Origin: Paractinoplanes ferrugineus
GTDB lineage: Bacteria > Actinomycetota > Actinomycetes > Mycobacteriales > Micromonosporaceae
Direction: 5' to 3'
Assembly (NCBI RefSeq): GCF_016862195.1
Contig: NZ_BOMM01000001.1
Coordinates: 186,001 to 250,000, forward strand
Length of the DNA: 64,000 nt
Part shown: piece after piece, positions 51,856-60,491 of the stretch
How the letters are laid out: the number at the start of each line of letters is the position of its first letter
Numbering within the stretch: the stretch's first letter is position 1
Notes under the pieces: model-generated
The model's input: only the letters and a program-made list of their open reading frames with translations
Databases searched by the model: none
Told to the model about the DNA's origin: nothing
Made by a program: the position numbers and the translations under genes

Positions 51856-52836
51856 ATGACGACAGTCCGGTCCGTTGACCGGTTGAGTGATGCCGAGGTG
51901 GCTGACGTTCTCGCGTTGGCCACCTCCGCCTCCCAGGCCGACGGGGTCTACCCGCTCTCCGAGGACGTGGTCCTGCGCGTCCGCAACGGCGGCGGCCGGC
52001 ATCTCCTGTCCTACTCCGGTTCCGCGCTGGCCGGTTACGCCTTCGTGGACGCTCCCGCCCTCGCCGCGGCTTCCGCTCCCGGTTCCGCTTCCGCTCCCGG
52101 TTCCGCTTCCGCTCCCGGTTCCGCTTCCGCTCCCGGTTCCGCCGAGGCGGATGCCGAGTCCGGTTCCGGCGAGTTGGTTGTCGCCCCGTCCTTCCGGCGC
52201 CAGGGCCACGGCACCTCCTTGCTGGCCGCCGCGAGTTCGCTGGTCGGCGGCGGCCCGTTGTCTTTCTGGGCCCACGGTGACAACGCCCGGGCCTTCGCTG
52301 AGACCGCCGGCTTCACCCGGGCCCGTGTCCTCTGGCAGATGCGCCGCTCGCTGACCGACTTCACCGCCGAGTCGGTGATGCCGGAAGGCGTGACCATCCG
52401 CCCCTTCACCGTCGGGCACGACGAACAAGCCTGGCTGGCGGTCAACGCGCGAGCCTTCGCCCACCACCCCGAGCAGGGCCGCTGGACCCTCGACGACCTG
52501 CGCCTGCGAGAAGCCGAACCCTGGTTCGACCCGGCCGGCTTCCTGCTCGCCGTCGACATCGAGGACACCCTTGTCGGCTTCCACTGGACGAAGGTCCACC
52601 CACCCGCCGGCGACGACCCGGCCCTGGGCGAGATCTATGTGCTGGGCGTCGACCCCGGCGGCCACCGAAAAGGCCTGGGCGCCGCGTTGAGCATCGCCGG
52701 CCTGCGCCACCTGGCCGACGCGGGCTTGGCCGCAGCCCTCCTCTACGTCGACGAGTCGAACGAGGCCGCGGTCGCCCTGTATAAGAAGCTCGGTTTCACC
52801 GTCTACAAAACCGACGTGAACTACCAGCGCTCCTGA
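51856..52836 (+). CDS. mshD: Mycothiol synthase (MshD)
   Basis: 326 aa. It acetylates the cysteinyl pseudodisaccharide in the last step of mycothiol synthesis. Two GNAT domains: the N-terminal (about 1-165) with VVAPSFRRQGHGTSLLAAAS, the C-terminal (about 175-326) with EIYVLGVDPGGHRKGLGAAL and LYVDESNEAAVALYKKLGFT. Position next to glnR matches Streptomyces and Mycobacterium. The N-terminal domain holds an extra ASAPGS x4 insertion (residues about 72-95) encoded by an 18-bp tandem repeat in a surface loop. It ends 28 bp before a noncoding 14/15-bp minisatellite. Confidence 0.93.
   Translation: MTTVRSVDRLSDAEVADVLALATSASQADGVYPLSEDVVLRVRNGGGRHLLSYSGSALAGYAFVDAPALAAASAPGSASAPGSASAPGSASAPGSAEADAESGSGELVVAPSFRRQGHGTSLLAAASSLVGGGPLSFWAHGDNARAFAETAGFTRARVLWQMRRSLTDFTAESVMPEGVTIRPFTVGHDEQAWLAVNARAFAHHPEQGRWTLDDLRLREAEPWFDPAGFLLAVDIEDTLVGFHWTKVHPPAGDDPALGEIYVLGVDPGGHRKGLGAALSIAGLRHLADAGLAAALLYVDESNEAAVALYKKLGFTVYKTDVNYQRS
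52069..52140 (+). repeat. 18-bp x4 perfect tandem repeat inside mshD
   Basis: GCTTCCGCTCCCGGTTCC is repeated four times without mismatch (52069, 52087, 52105, 52123), coding for ASAPGS each time. It lies between the strand with GYAFVDAP and the VVAP strand of the N-terminal GNAT domain. Being in frame, copy-number changes would not break the gene. Confidence 0.95.
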
Positions 52837-52864
52837 CCGCCCTTTTCGGCGGACCCGCTCCAGC

Positions 52865-52964
52865 GGCCCCTTCCGGCCGGCCCTTTCTGGCCGGCCCTTT
52901 CTGGCCGGCCCTTTCTGGCCGGCCCTTTCTGGCCGAGCCCTTTCTGGCCGAGCCCTTTCTGGCC
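52865..52964. repeat. GC-rich 14/15-bp minisatellite downstream of mshD
   Basis: Seven units: one degenerate (52865-52878), four exact GGCCCTTTCTGGCC units of 14 bp (52879-52934) and two 15-bp units GAGCCCTTTCTGGCC (52935-52964). Each unit has GGCC at both ends, so the RNA can form serial hairpins. It lies between mshD and the pst promoter; a role as terminator or insulator is possible. A reverse-strand open frame through it (K/R/G/A repeats) is not credible. Confidence 0.9.
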
Positions 52965-53263
52965 GAGCTCAGGATCTCGGCGACGCGCGGCCGATCGAGC
53001 AAGCCGGCGCTCGATCCTCGAGTGTCACGAGCAACCCGCATCCCGCATTGGCGGCCCGATTGCTCCGCGCCGCCGGCTCGCATCGACGCTGATCACCGTG
53101 GTGCTGGGCCGTGAGAGGCCGGCTGGAATCCCGGTGTCAATGGCTGCAACTGGCAGCGAATTCCCAAAAGAGGATCCGTCCTGGTAACGAGAAGGCAACT
53201 ACCATATCTCGAACCGATAACCATCGCCCGGATATGTAGGATTTTTCGGACTCCTGTCCCGCG

Positions 53264-53336
53264 GTTCACGGAACGGACAACTCGGGCTCAGTAGAAAGCA
53301 AACTAGAGGCACGGACGTGTTCACCGTGCGTTCATT
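53264..53336 (+). promoter_or_regulatory. PHO boxes upstream of pstS (PhoP-binding direct repeats)
   Basis: GTTCACC (53319-53325) and GTTCATT (53330-53336) are direct repeats 11 bp apart, the spacing and sequence of Streptomyces-type PHO boxes. A weaker upstream set begins with GTTCACG (53264-53270) followed at 11-bp steps by GGACAAC and GCTCAGT. They lie 90-160 bp before pstS, fitting activation by PhoP at low phosphate. The remainder of the 589-bp mshD-pstS gap shows no gene. Confidence 0.75.
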
Positions 53337-53425
53337 TGTGGCCGGGTAACCGGCTACCTGCCACTCCTAACTTCGGGGTGTGCCGACGGGTTCGGCACCT
53401 GCACCTCACCTCCGAAGGGAAAATT

Positions 53426-54523
53426 GTGAAGCTCCAGCGGTCCGGATACATGGCCGGCATTGCGTTGACCGCGATGCTCGCGCTCGCTGCTTGCGGGTCG
53501 GACAACACGACCGAGCCGAGCGGCAGCAGCAACTCCGCCGGGTCGGCCACCGACTGTGGCACCGGCAGTCTGACGGCTCAGGGCTCGACGGCTCAGAAGA
53601 ACGCCATGGACGAGTGGATCAAGGCGTACCAGGGCAAGTGCTCGGGCGCGCAGATCAACTACCAGGGCACCGGTTCCGGCGCGGGCATCGAGGCGTTCGT
53701 CGCCGGCACCGCCGACTTCGCCGGTTCGGACTCGGCGCTCAAGCCCGAGGAGAAGGCCAAGGCCGACGCGAAGTGCGCCGGTGGCGAGGCGGTCGACCTG
53801 CCGATGGTGATCGGCCCGATCGCTGTCGTCTACAACGTCGACGGGGTCAAGGACCTCAACCTGGACGCCTCGACGCTGGCCAAGATCTTCGCTGGCAAGA
53901 TCAGCAAGTGGGACGACCCGGCGATCGCCGCGCTGAACTCCGGCGCGAAGCTCCCGAGTGTCGCCATCCAGGCCGTGCACCGCTCGGGTGAGTCGGGCAC
54001 CACCGACAACTTCACCAAGTACCTGAGCAAGTCCGCCGAGGCCGACTGGACCTACAGCAACGCCAAGGCGTGGAAGGCCCCGGGTGGCGTCGCCGCCACC
54101 GGTTCGGACGGCGTGGCCGCCAAGGTCAAGAGCACCGCCGGCACGATCGCCTACGTCGAGCTCTCCTTCGCCGAGAACAGCGACCTGACCAAGGCCAAGA
54201 TCAAGAACGGTGCGGGCGAGTTCACCGAGCTGACCGGCGAGAGCGCGGGCAAGACCATCGCCGGCGCCAAGGTTTCCGGCAAGGGCAGCGACCTGGCCCT
54301 GAGCATCGACTACGGGACCACCGAGGCCGGTGCGTACCCGATCGTTCTCGTGACCTACGAGATCGCCTGCAGCAAGGGCAGCGCGAAGGCCAAGGACATC
54401 CAGGCCTTCCTGAAGTACACCTCGAGCACCGCCGGCCAGGACGCCCTCAAGGACCTGGGCTACGCGCCGCTGCCGGAGAGCGTTCGCAGCAAGGTCGAGA
54501 CCACGGTCGCCGCGATCAGCTGA
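53426..54523 (+). CDS. pstS: Phosphate ABC transporter substrate-binding lipoprotein PstS
   Basis: 365 aa from a GTG behind GAAGGGA. Lipoprotein signal MAGIALTAMLALAACGSDN with lipobox LAAC, then a Ser/Gly/Thr linker. The binding domain shows LTAQGSTAQKNAMDEWIKAY, INYQGTGSGAGIEAFVAGTA with DFAGSDSAL (phosphate-contact loops), and VHRSGESGTTDNFTKYL, all PstS hallmarks. It hangs on the outer membrane face and delivers inorganic phosphate to PstCA. First gene of pstSCAB, under PHO boxes. Confidence 0.97.
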   Translation: MKLQRSGYMAGIALTAMLALAACGSDNTTEPSGSSNSAGSATDCGTGSLTAQGSTAQKNAMDEWIKAYQGKCSGAQINYQGTGSGAGIEAFVAGTADFAGSDSALKPEEKAKADAKCAGGEAVDLPMVIGPIAVVYNVDGVKDLNLDASTLAKIFAGKISKWDDPAIAALNSGAKLPSVAIQAVHRSGESGTTDNFTKYLSKSAEADWTYSNAKAWKAPGGVAATGSDGVAAKVKSTAGTIAYVELSFAENSDLTKAKIKNGAGEFTELTGESAGKTIAGAKVSGKGSDLALSIDYGTTEAGAYPIVLVTYEIACSKGSAKAKDIQAFLKYTSSTAGQDALKDLGYAPLPESVRSKVETTVAAIS

Positions 54524-54566
54524 CCTGGTTTCGCTACATCCCTCCGAGACGACAGCGAGCGAGTGA

Positions 54567-55637
54567 ATGGGTGACAACCCCTCCCGCTCGACGGACGCCA
54601 ACGCCGGCGGAGCGGGCGTGACAGGACGTCACGCCAGCCCCGTCGGCATCGGTGTTTCGCCGAGTAGCTACGAAGAACCTCCATTCGGCGGCGGGGGCGC
54701 CCTGCCCAAGAAGAGCCGCTTCTCCATGGAGAGCGGGTTCCGCGGCCTCTCCGTCGCGTCCGGCGCGATGGTGCTCGTCATCATCGTGGCCATCGCGGCC
54801 TTCCTGATCTCGAAGGCCGTGCCGGCCATCAGCGCCGACAAGGTCAACTTCCTGAGCTTCAAGGAATGGTTCCCGAACGAGACGGAGCCCCGGTTCGGCA
54901 TCGCCGCGCTGGCCTTCGGCACGGTGCTGAGCTCGGTGATCGCGCTGATCGTCGCGGTGCCGATCTCGCTCGGCATCGCGCTGTTCCTCTCGCACTACGC
55001 CCCGAAGCGGCTGGCCACCCCGCTCGGGTTCGTGATGGACCTGCTCGCGGCCGTGCCCAGTGTGGTCTTCGGCCTCTGGGGACGCGACGTCTTCCAGGCC
55101 CCGGTCGCCGACTTCTCGGTGTGGCTCAACCACTACTTCGGCTGGATCCCGATCTTCGGCGGTGAGGGCCCGTTCGGACAGTCGATCATGCTCGGTGGGC
55201 TGGTGCTGGCGATCATGGTGCTGCCGATCGTCACGTCGCTGTCCCGCGAGGTCTTCCAGCAGACCCCCGGCATGAACGAGGAGGCCGCCCTCGCCCTGGG
55301 CGCCACCAAGTGGGAGATGGTGCGCACCGCCGTCCTCCCGTACGGCAAGCCGGGCGTGATCGCCGCGGTGATGCTCGGCCTCGGTCGCGCGCTCGGCGAG
55401 ACCATCGCCCTGGCGCTGACCCTCGGCCTGGTCTACAACATCTCGTTCAACCTGATCCAGGTCGGCGGCAACTCGATCGCCGCGAACATCGCCACCACGT
55501 TCGCCGAGGCCAACGACACCGGCCGCGGCGCGCTGATCGCCTCCGGCCTGGTGCTGTTCGCGATCACGCTCGTGGTCAACATGGCCGCCCGGGCGATCAT
55601 CTACCGCCGCCGCGAGTTCCGGGACAGTGCCGCATGA
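54567..55637 (+). CDS. pstC: Phosphate ABC transporter permease PstC
   Basis: 356 aa. A roughly 50-residue hydrophilic, Gly/Ser/Pro-rich N-terminus precedes six helices, longer than in enteric PstC. The first helix is VASGAMVLVIIVAIAAFLIS; the EAA-type loop reads EEAALALGATKWEMVRTAVL with the downstream PYGKPGVIAAVMLGLGRALG. MDLLAAVPSVVFGLWG is a conserved PstC segment. The stop overlaps pstA (ATGA). It forms the membrane channel with PstA. Confidence 0.95.
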   Translation: MGDNPSRSTDANAGGAGVTGRHASPVGIGVSPSSYEEPPFGGGGALPKKSRFSMESGFRGLSVASGAMVLVIIVAIAAFLISKAVPAISADKVNFLSFKEWFPNETEPRFGIAALAFGTVLSSVIALIVAVPISLGIALFLSHYAPKRLATPLGFVMDLLAAVPSVVFGLWGRDVFQAPVADFSVWLNHYFGWIPIFGGEGPFGQSIMLGGLVLAIMVLPIVTSLSREVFQQTPGMNEEAALALGATKWEMVRTAVLPYGKPGVIAAVMLGLGRALGETIALALTLGLVYNISFNLIQVGGNSIAANIATTFAEANDTGRGALIASGLVLFAITLVVNMAARAIIYRRREFRDSAA

Positions 55638-56719
55638 GCGTTCTCGAGAGTGAGCAGTCCGACGTCGTCATGCGTCCGGACAACATCCGCACCCGTACGC
55701 TGCCGCTCGTCGCCAACCTCGCGACCGCGGTGGTGGCGTTCATCGTCTCCGCCGTCGTGGTGCTGACCACCGGCATCGGCAACTGGGTCCTGGTCGTCGT
55801 GCTGGGGGCGGTGCTCTACCTGGTGGGCCTCAACATCGTGGCCTCGCGGGTCGAGGGCCGGCGCGCCGCCCGCGACAAGATGTGGCGCGCGGCCATCTAT
55901 TCGGCCTGTCTGCTGGCGATCCTGCCGCTCGCGAGCGTGGTGTGGACCCTGGTCTCCAAGGGTGTCGACCGCCTCGACGGCAACTTCTTCGGCACCTCGA
56001 TGAACAACATCGGCGCCCGCGACGCCGGTGGTGGCGCCTACCACGCCATCATCGGCACCCTCGAGCAGGTCGGCATCGCCTCGCTGATCGCGGTTCCGCT
56101 CGGCGTGCTCGGCGCGATCTACCTGGTGGAGTACGGCAAGGGCAAGTTCGCCAACACCGTCCGGTTCTTCGTGGACGTGATGACCGGTATCCCGTCCATC
56201 GTGGCCGGCCTGTTCGTCCTGTCGTTCTGGGTGTTGATCGTGAGCCCGTGGTTCAACAACGGGCAGCCGCGTTTCTCCGGCTTCGCCGCCTCGCTGGCGC
56301 TGTCGGTGCTGATGCTGCCGACGATCGTGCGGTCCACCGAGGAGATGCTGCGCCTGGTGCCCGGCCCGCTGCGGGAGGGCGCCTACGCCCTCGGCGTTCC
56401 GCAGTGGAAGACGATCGTCAAGATCGTGCTGCCGACCGCCCTGCCCGGCATCGTCACCGGCGTCATGCTCGCCATCGCCCGCGCGGCCGGCGAGACGGCT
56501 CCGGTCCTGCTGGTCGCGGGCGGAGCGGCCGCGATCAACTTCGACCCGTTCGCCGGCAACCAGTCCTCGCTGGCGCTCTTCGTCTATCAGCAGGCCGGCG
56601 ACGCTTCGAAGTACGCCCCGGCGCGGGCCTGGACGGCCGCACTGACCCTGGTCGCGATCGTGCTCGTGCTGACCATCGCCGCCAAGTTGCTCGCCCGTCG
56701 CAATAGTTTGACCCGTTAA
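55634..56719 (+). CDS. pstA: Phosphate ABC transporter permease PstA
   Basis: 361 aa from the ATG overlapping the pstC stop. Two extra N-terminal helices (TLPLVANLATAVVAFIVSAV and NWVLVVVLGAVLYLVGLNIV) precede the six core helices. Core features: GTLEQVGIASLIAVPLGVLG, VDVMTGIPSIVAGLFVLSFW, the loop REGAYALGVPQWKTIVKIVL and ARAAGETAPVLLVAGGAAAI. Partner of PstC. It ends 12 bp before pstB. Confidence 0.95.
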   Translation: MSVLESEQSDVVMRPDNIRTRTLPLVANLATAVVAFIVSAVVVLTTGIGNWVLVVVLGAVLYLVGLNIVASRVEGRRAARDKMWRAAIYSACLLAILPLASVVWTLVSKGVDRLDGNFFGTSMNNIGARDAGGGAYHAIIGTLEQVGIASLIAVPLGVLGAIYLVEYGKGKFANTVRFFVDVMTGIPSIVAGLFVLSFWVLIVSPWFNNGQPRFSGFAASLALSVLMLPTIVRSTEEMLRLVPGPLREGAYALGVPQWKTIVKIVLPTALPGIVTGVMLAIARAAGETAPVLLVAGGAAAINFDPFAGNQSSLALFVYQQAGDASKYAPARAWTAALTLVAIVLVLTIAAKLLARRNSLTR

Positions 56720-56731
56720 GAGGTAATCCCC

Positions 56732-57508
56732 ATGGCCAAGCGCATCGAGGCGAGCAACGTCTCCTCCTACTACGGCTCGTTCAAGGCGATCGACAGCATC
56801 TCGATGACCGTCGAGCCGAAGACGATCACCGCCCTGATCGGCCCGTCCGGCTGCGGCAAGTCCACCTTCCTCCGGTCGATCAACCGGATGCACGAGGTGC
56901 TGCCGAACGCCCGCATCGAGGGCCGGCTGACGATCGACGAGCAGAACATCTACGACGCGGACGTCGACGTCACCGCGGTCCGCCGGCTGATCGGCATGGT
57001 GTTCCAGCGGCCCAACCCGTTCCCGACGATGTCGATCTATGAGAACGTCGTGGCCGGCCTCAAGCTGAACGGCGTCAAGAAGAAGTCGCTGCTGGACGAC
57101 GCGGCCGAGCAGTCGCTCAAGTCGGCGAACCTCTGGAACGAGGTCAAGGACCGGCTCAACCGGCCCGGCGCCGGCCTCTCCGGCGGTCAGCAGCAGCGGC
57201 TCTGCATCGCCCGCACGATCGCGGTCGAGCCGCAGGTCGTGCTCATGGACGAGCCCTGCTCGGCGCTCGACCCGATCTCGACGCTGGCGATCGAGGACCT
57301 GATGTTCAAGCTGAAGGACCGCTTCACGATCATCATCGTCACGCACAACATGCAGCAGGCCGCGCGGGTCAGCGACAAGACCGGCTTCTTCTCGATCGAC
57401 AAGACGGGCGACCCGGGCCGCCTGATCGAGTACGACGACACCCAGAAGATCTTCAGCAACCCCACCCAGAAGAAGACCGAGGACTACATCACCGGCCGCT
57501 TCGGCTGA
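56732..57508 (+). CDS. pstB: Phosphate ABC transporter ATPase PstB
   Basis: 258 aa, AGAGG upstream of the ATG. Walker [21 protein letters not shown], signature [17 protein letters not shown], Walker [14 protein letters not shown] and switch [12 protein letters not shown]. These match PstB closely, including the NRMHE stretch after Walker A. It powers phosphate import. No phoU gene follows; the operon ends here in a hairpin shared with the convergent Nudix gene. Confidence 0.97.
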   Translation: MAKRIEASNVSSYYGSFKAIDSISMTVEPKTITALIGPSGCGKSTFLRSINRMHEVLPNARIEGRLTIDEQNIYDADVDVTAVRRLIGMVFQRPNPFPTMSIYENVVAGLKLNGVKKKSLLDDAAEQSLKSANLWNEVKDRLNRPGAGLSGGQQQRLCIARTIAVEPQVVLMDEPCSALDPISTLAIEDLMFKLKDRFTIIIVTHNMQQAARVSDKTGFFSIDKTGDPGRLIEYDDTQKIFSNPTQKKTEDYITGRFG

Positions 57509-57524
57509 CCGGAACCAGCACGCG

Positions 57525-57556
57525 GCGCCCTGCTCACGACACGTGCAGCAGGGCGC
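57525..57556. terminator. Bidirectional terminator of pstB and the Nudix gene
   Basis: GCGCCCTGCT (57525-57534) pairs perfectly with AGCAGGGCGC (57547-57556), loop 12 bases. It starts 17 bp after the pstB stop and covers the last codons of the convergent Nudix gene. The T run is weak (CTTCCGTCTT), so efficiency is uncertain. Confidence 0.7.
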
Positions 57557-58337
57557 TTCCGTCTTCACGTACGACGACACGCGGCACCACGGGGGTCGCG
57601 GCATCACGGCGACTCGCGGCCGCGATGATTTCCGCGATCTTCCGGTACGGGCTGAACGAGTCGACTGTGGAGCGAGTCGGCGGGAGCATCGGAAGCTCCT
57701 CGGCTGCCTTCGGGAGGACCCACGCGGCGGCCTCACTCTCCCCGGACACGTCGCGCGCCGTCTGACCTTCCGGCAGGAGAGCGACGAAGAACCAGGTGTC
57801 GAACCGCTTGGGCTCGAACTCCGGGGTGATCCACCGCCCCCACGGGAACAGCAGGTCGTCGCGCAGCCGCAGGCCCCGCCGGTCCAGCACCTCGGTCAGG
57901 GTCAGCGCCCGGCCGGCGATGGCGACCCGGTCGGCCTCCCAGTCGCCGGCGCTGACGTCGGTCACCGTCCGGTCGGGCTCGGTGACCGGGCCCGCCAGCA
58001 GGACGCCGGCCTCCTCGAACAACTCGCGGGCGGCGGCACCGACGATCGCCCGGGCCTGCTCGCCGGGCACCCCGAGCCGCTCGGCCCAGTCCCCGCGAAT
58101 CGTCTCCGGCCGGTCCGTCGGATCCACGCCGCCACCGGGAAACGCGTAGAGCCCGCCGAAGACCATGGTTCTGGCGCGCTTCAGCACGTACAGCTCGAAA
58201 TCGTCGCCCACCGGGCGCAGCAGAACGACGGTGGCCGCGAGGCGCGGGGTGGCCGGTTCGCCGTTGAACTCGAGCGCTCGCCGGATCATCGCCGCCGGGA
58301 TCGGGAACGTCGTCGCGCCTGGCTTCGCATCGGTCAC
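57534..58337 (-). CDS. Nudix hydrolase with an expanded Nudix box (NUDT19-like)
   Basis: 267 aa from the GTG at 58335-58337, favoured by CAGGA upstream; an ATG at 58355 is an alternative. N-terminus IPAAMIRRALEFNGEPATPR, then AATVVLLRPVGDDFELYVLK. The Nudix box is split: FPGGGVDPTD at one end and AARELFEEAGVLL at the other, with about 30 residues between instead of the usual spacing, as in NUDT19-type enzymes. Probable substrates are CoA esters or nucleotide derivatives; not decidable by eye. Convergent with pstB. Confidence 0.85.
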   Translation of the reverse strand: MTDAKPGATTFPIPAAMIRRALEFNGEPATPRLAATVVLLRPVGDDFELYVLKRARTMVFGGLYAFPGGGVDPTDRPETIRGDWAERLGVPGEQARAIVGAAARELFEEAGVLLAGPVTEPDRTVTDVSAGDWEADRVAIAGRALTLTEVLDRRGLRLRDDLLFPWGRWITPEFEPKRFDTWFFVALLPEGQTARDVSGESEAAAWVLPKAAEELPMLPPTRSTVDSFSPYRKIAEIIAAASRRDAATPVVPRVVVREDGSALLHVS

Positions 58338-58421
58338 GAGTCGATCCTGCCCCATCCGACGCCCCGCACCCAGCCGGGAAGACCCGGCCGGACCCGAACG
58401 GCGGACGGTAGCGTAGCGATC

Positions 58422-59399
58422 ATGACCGCTCAGAGAGTCCGCTGGGGCATCATCGGCCTCGGCGGCATCGCCGCCCAGTTCGCCAAGGACCTGCCGCTGG
58501 TGGAGGGGGCCGAACTCGCCGCCGTCGGCTCGCGGTCGGCCGAGACCGCGGCCGCGTTCGCCGAGGAGTACGGCTTCGCCCGCGCCCACGGCTCGTACGC
58601 CGAGCTGGCCGCCGACCCGGAGGTCGATGTCGTCTACATCGCCACCCCGCACGCCCAGCACCACGCGGCCGCCCTCCTGTGCATGGAGAACGGCAAGGGG
58701 GTCCTCGTCGAGAAGCCGATCACCCTCGACATGATCTCCGCCGCCGAGCTGGTGCAGGCCGCCAACGCCCACAACGTGTTCCTGATGGAAGCCATGTGGA
58801 TGCGGTTCAACCCGGCCATCCGCAAGATCGCCGAGCTGGTCGAGGAGGGGGCGATCGGCTGGGTCAGCGCCATCCACGCCGACTTCGGGCTGCAGGGTCC
58901 GTTCGCCCCCGAACACCGGCTGCGCAACCCGGCCCTGGGTGGCGGTGCGTTGCTCGACCTGGGCGTCTACCCGATCAACCTGGCCCATCTGATCATGGGA
59001 CCGCCCACCTCGGCGCAGGCGTGGGCGCATCTGACCCCGGAGGGCGTCGACGAGAACACCGGCATCCTGCTCGGCTGGCAGCCCGGCGCGGTCGCGGCTC
59101 TGACCTGCAGCATCAACGGGGAGAGCAGGAACGCCGCGGCGATCACCGGCACCGACGGCCGGATCGACCTCCCGCCCGGCTTCTTCATGCCGAAGTCGTT
59201 CGTGCTGAACCGCCCGGGACGGGACCCGGAGACCTTCGAGGTCCCGTTCGAGGGAAACGGCTACCAGTTCGAGGCGGCCGAGGTGCAGCGCTGCATTCTG
59301 GCCGGTGAGCTGGAAAGTCCCGTCGTTCCGCACACCATGACGCTCGAGATCATGGCCCTGCTCGACACGATCCGGGCGGAGATCGGCGTCGTCTACTGA
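58422..59399 (+). CDS. Gfo/Idh/MocA-family oxidoreductase
   Basis: 325 aa from the ATG at 58422. N-terminal Rossmann fold VRWGIIGLGGIAAQFAKDLP, then VDVVYIATPHAQHHAAALLC and the EKP motif GVLVEKPITLD with the catalytic Lys. The C-terminal domain has GGALLDLGVYPINLAHLIMG, where the D and H residues bind substrate. Probably an NAD(P)-dependent sugar dehydrogenase (xylose/glucose-fructose-type). The LacI gene follows after 13 bp, so it may be part of a sugar operon. Confidence 0.9.
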   Translation: MTAQRVRWGIIGLGGIAAQFAKDLPLVEGAELAAVGSRSAETAAAFAEEYGFARAHGSYAELAADPEVDVVYIATPHAQHHAAALLCMENGKGVLVEKPITLDMISAAELVQAANAHNVFLMEAMWMRFNPAIRKIAELVEEGAIGWVSAIHADFGLQGPFAPEHRLRNPALGGGALLDLGVYPINLAHLIMGPPTSAQAWAHLTPEGVDENTGILLGWQPGAVAALTCSINGESRNAAAITGTDGRIDLPPGFFMPKSFVLNRPGRDPETFEVPFEGNGYQFEAAEVQRCILAGELESPVVPHTMTLEIMALLDTIRAEIGVVY

Positions 59400-59412
59400 C
59401 TAAAGTGGGTGG

Positions 59413-60459
59413 ATGCCGTCGAGGAAGGTCGGCGGCAAGCCGACTTCGAGCGATGTGGCCGCGGCCGCGGGGGTCTCCCGGTCCGCCGTCTCGTTCGCGT
59501 TCAACAACCCGCAACGCATCTCGGCGGCCACCCGCGAACGGATTCTCGCGGTGGCCGCCGATCTCGGTTATACGCCCAACACGCTGGCCCGCATGCTCCA
59601 GGCCGGCACTACCAACTCGATCGGGGTGCTCCTGCCGCAGCGGCTCGCCCAGATCCTGGAGAACCCGTACTACGCCAGGTTCCTGATGGGCGTCGGGCAG
59701 ATCTGCGACCAGGAGGGCTACACCCTCCTGCTGACCCCGCCGCTGCAGGACTCGGTGCTCAAGGCCATTCCGTACGCCGCGGTCGACGGTTTCATCGTCT
59801 GTGGGCTGGAGACCGAGGGTGCCGAGGTGGCCGAGCTGGTGCGCCGGGACGTTCCGTTCGTGCTGGCCGACTCCGATCACTACGAGAACGCGCCGAGTGT
59901 CGAGGTCGACGATCGTGGCGGCGCCCACGAGGTGACCCGCTACCTGCTCGAACTGGGGCACCGGCGGATCGCCGTACTCTCCATCGCACCCGGACCGGAT
60001 GTCGCCACCCGGGGTTATCGCGGCCCGTTGGGCCGCCGGATGCACGGCATCGCCGACGCGCTCGAAGCCGCCGGCCTGACCATGGCCGACGTGGCGCTCG
60101 CCGAGGTGCCGGTGACCCGGGTCGACGGTTATCGCGCCACCCAGGAGCTGATATCCCGCCCGGCCCGGCCGACCGCGATCATGGCGCTCTCCGACGTGCT
60201 CGCCTACGGTGCCGTCGACGCCCTGCAGGAGCTGGGCCTGCGCGTGCCGGAGGACGTGTCGGTGACCGGTTTTGACGATCTGGCCGAGTCGGCGTGGTTC
60301 CGGCCGAGGCTGACCACCGTGCGGCAGCCGATCGTCACCAAGGGCCGAAGCGCGGCGTCGTTCCTCATCTCGGCCGTGCGGGGCGAGGACCAGCACCCGC
60401 ATCAGCTCCTCGGCACCACTCTCATCGTGCGTGACTCGGTTACCAAACCGCTGATGTAA
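59413..60459 (+). CDS. LacI-family transcriptional regulator
   Basis: 348 aa. HTH at residues about 10-35 (TSSDVAAAAGVSRSAVSFAF), hinge helix with LARMLQAGTTNSIGVLL, then a periplasmic-binding-type sensor domain (FIVCGLETEGAEVAELVRRD, IMALSDVLAYGAVDALQELG, VSVTGFDDLAESAWFRPRLT). The last codons read into a 12-bp palindrome that includes the TAA stop. It probably controls the GH13 gene that follows and perhaps itself; the inducer is likely an alpha-glucoside. Confidence 0.92.
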   Translation: MPSRKVGGKPTSSDVAAAAGVSRSAVSFAFNNPQRISAATRERILAVAADLGYTPNTLARMLQAGTTNSIGVLLPQRLAQILENPYYARFLMGVGQICDQEGYTLLLTPPLQDSVLKAIPYAAVDGFIVCGLETEGAEVAELVRRDVPFVLADSDHYENAPSVEVDDRGGAHEVTRYLLELGHRRIAVLSIAPGPDVATRGYRGPLGRRMHGIADALEAAGLTMADVALAEVPVTRVDGYRATQELISRPARPTAIMALSDVLAYGAVDALQELGLRVPEDVSVTGFDDLAESAWFRPRLTTVRQPIVTKGRSAASFLISAVRGEDQHPHQLLGTTLIVRDSVTKPLM

Positions 60460-60468
60460 CACGTGTTA
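60457..60468. promoter_or_regulatory. LacI-type operator upstream of the GH13 gene
   Basis: TAACACGTGTTA is a perfect palindrome that begins with the stop codon of the LacI gene. It lies 24 bp before the start of the glucosidase gene, with a second related half (TAACGTGCTA, 60471-60480) right after it. Position and symmetry fit a LacI operator. Confidence 0.7.
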
Positions 60469-60491
60469 GTAACGTGCTAGCGTGTCGCGTC

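Noticed and set aside
52796-53083. Minus-strand frame with ARKGS repeats
   Set aside because: It simply translates the 14/15-bp minisatellite; no ribosome binding site or homologous pattern.
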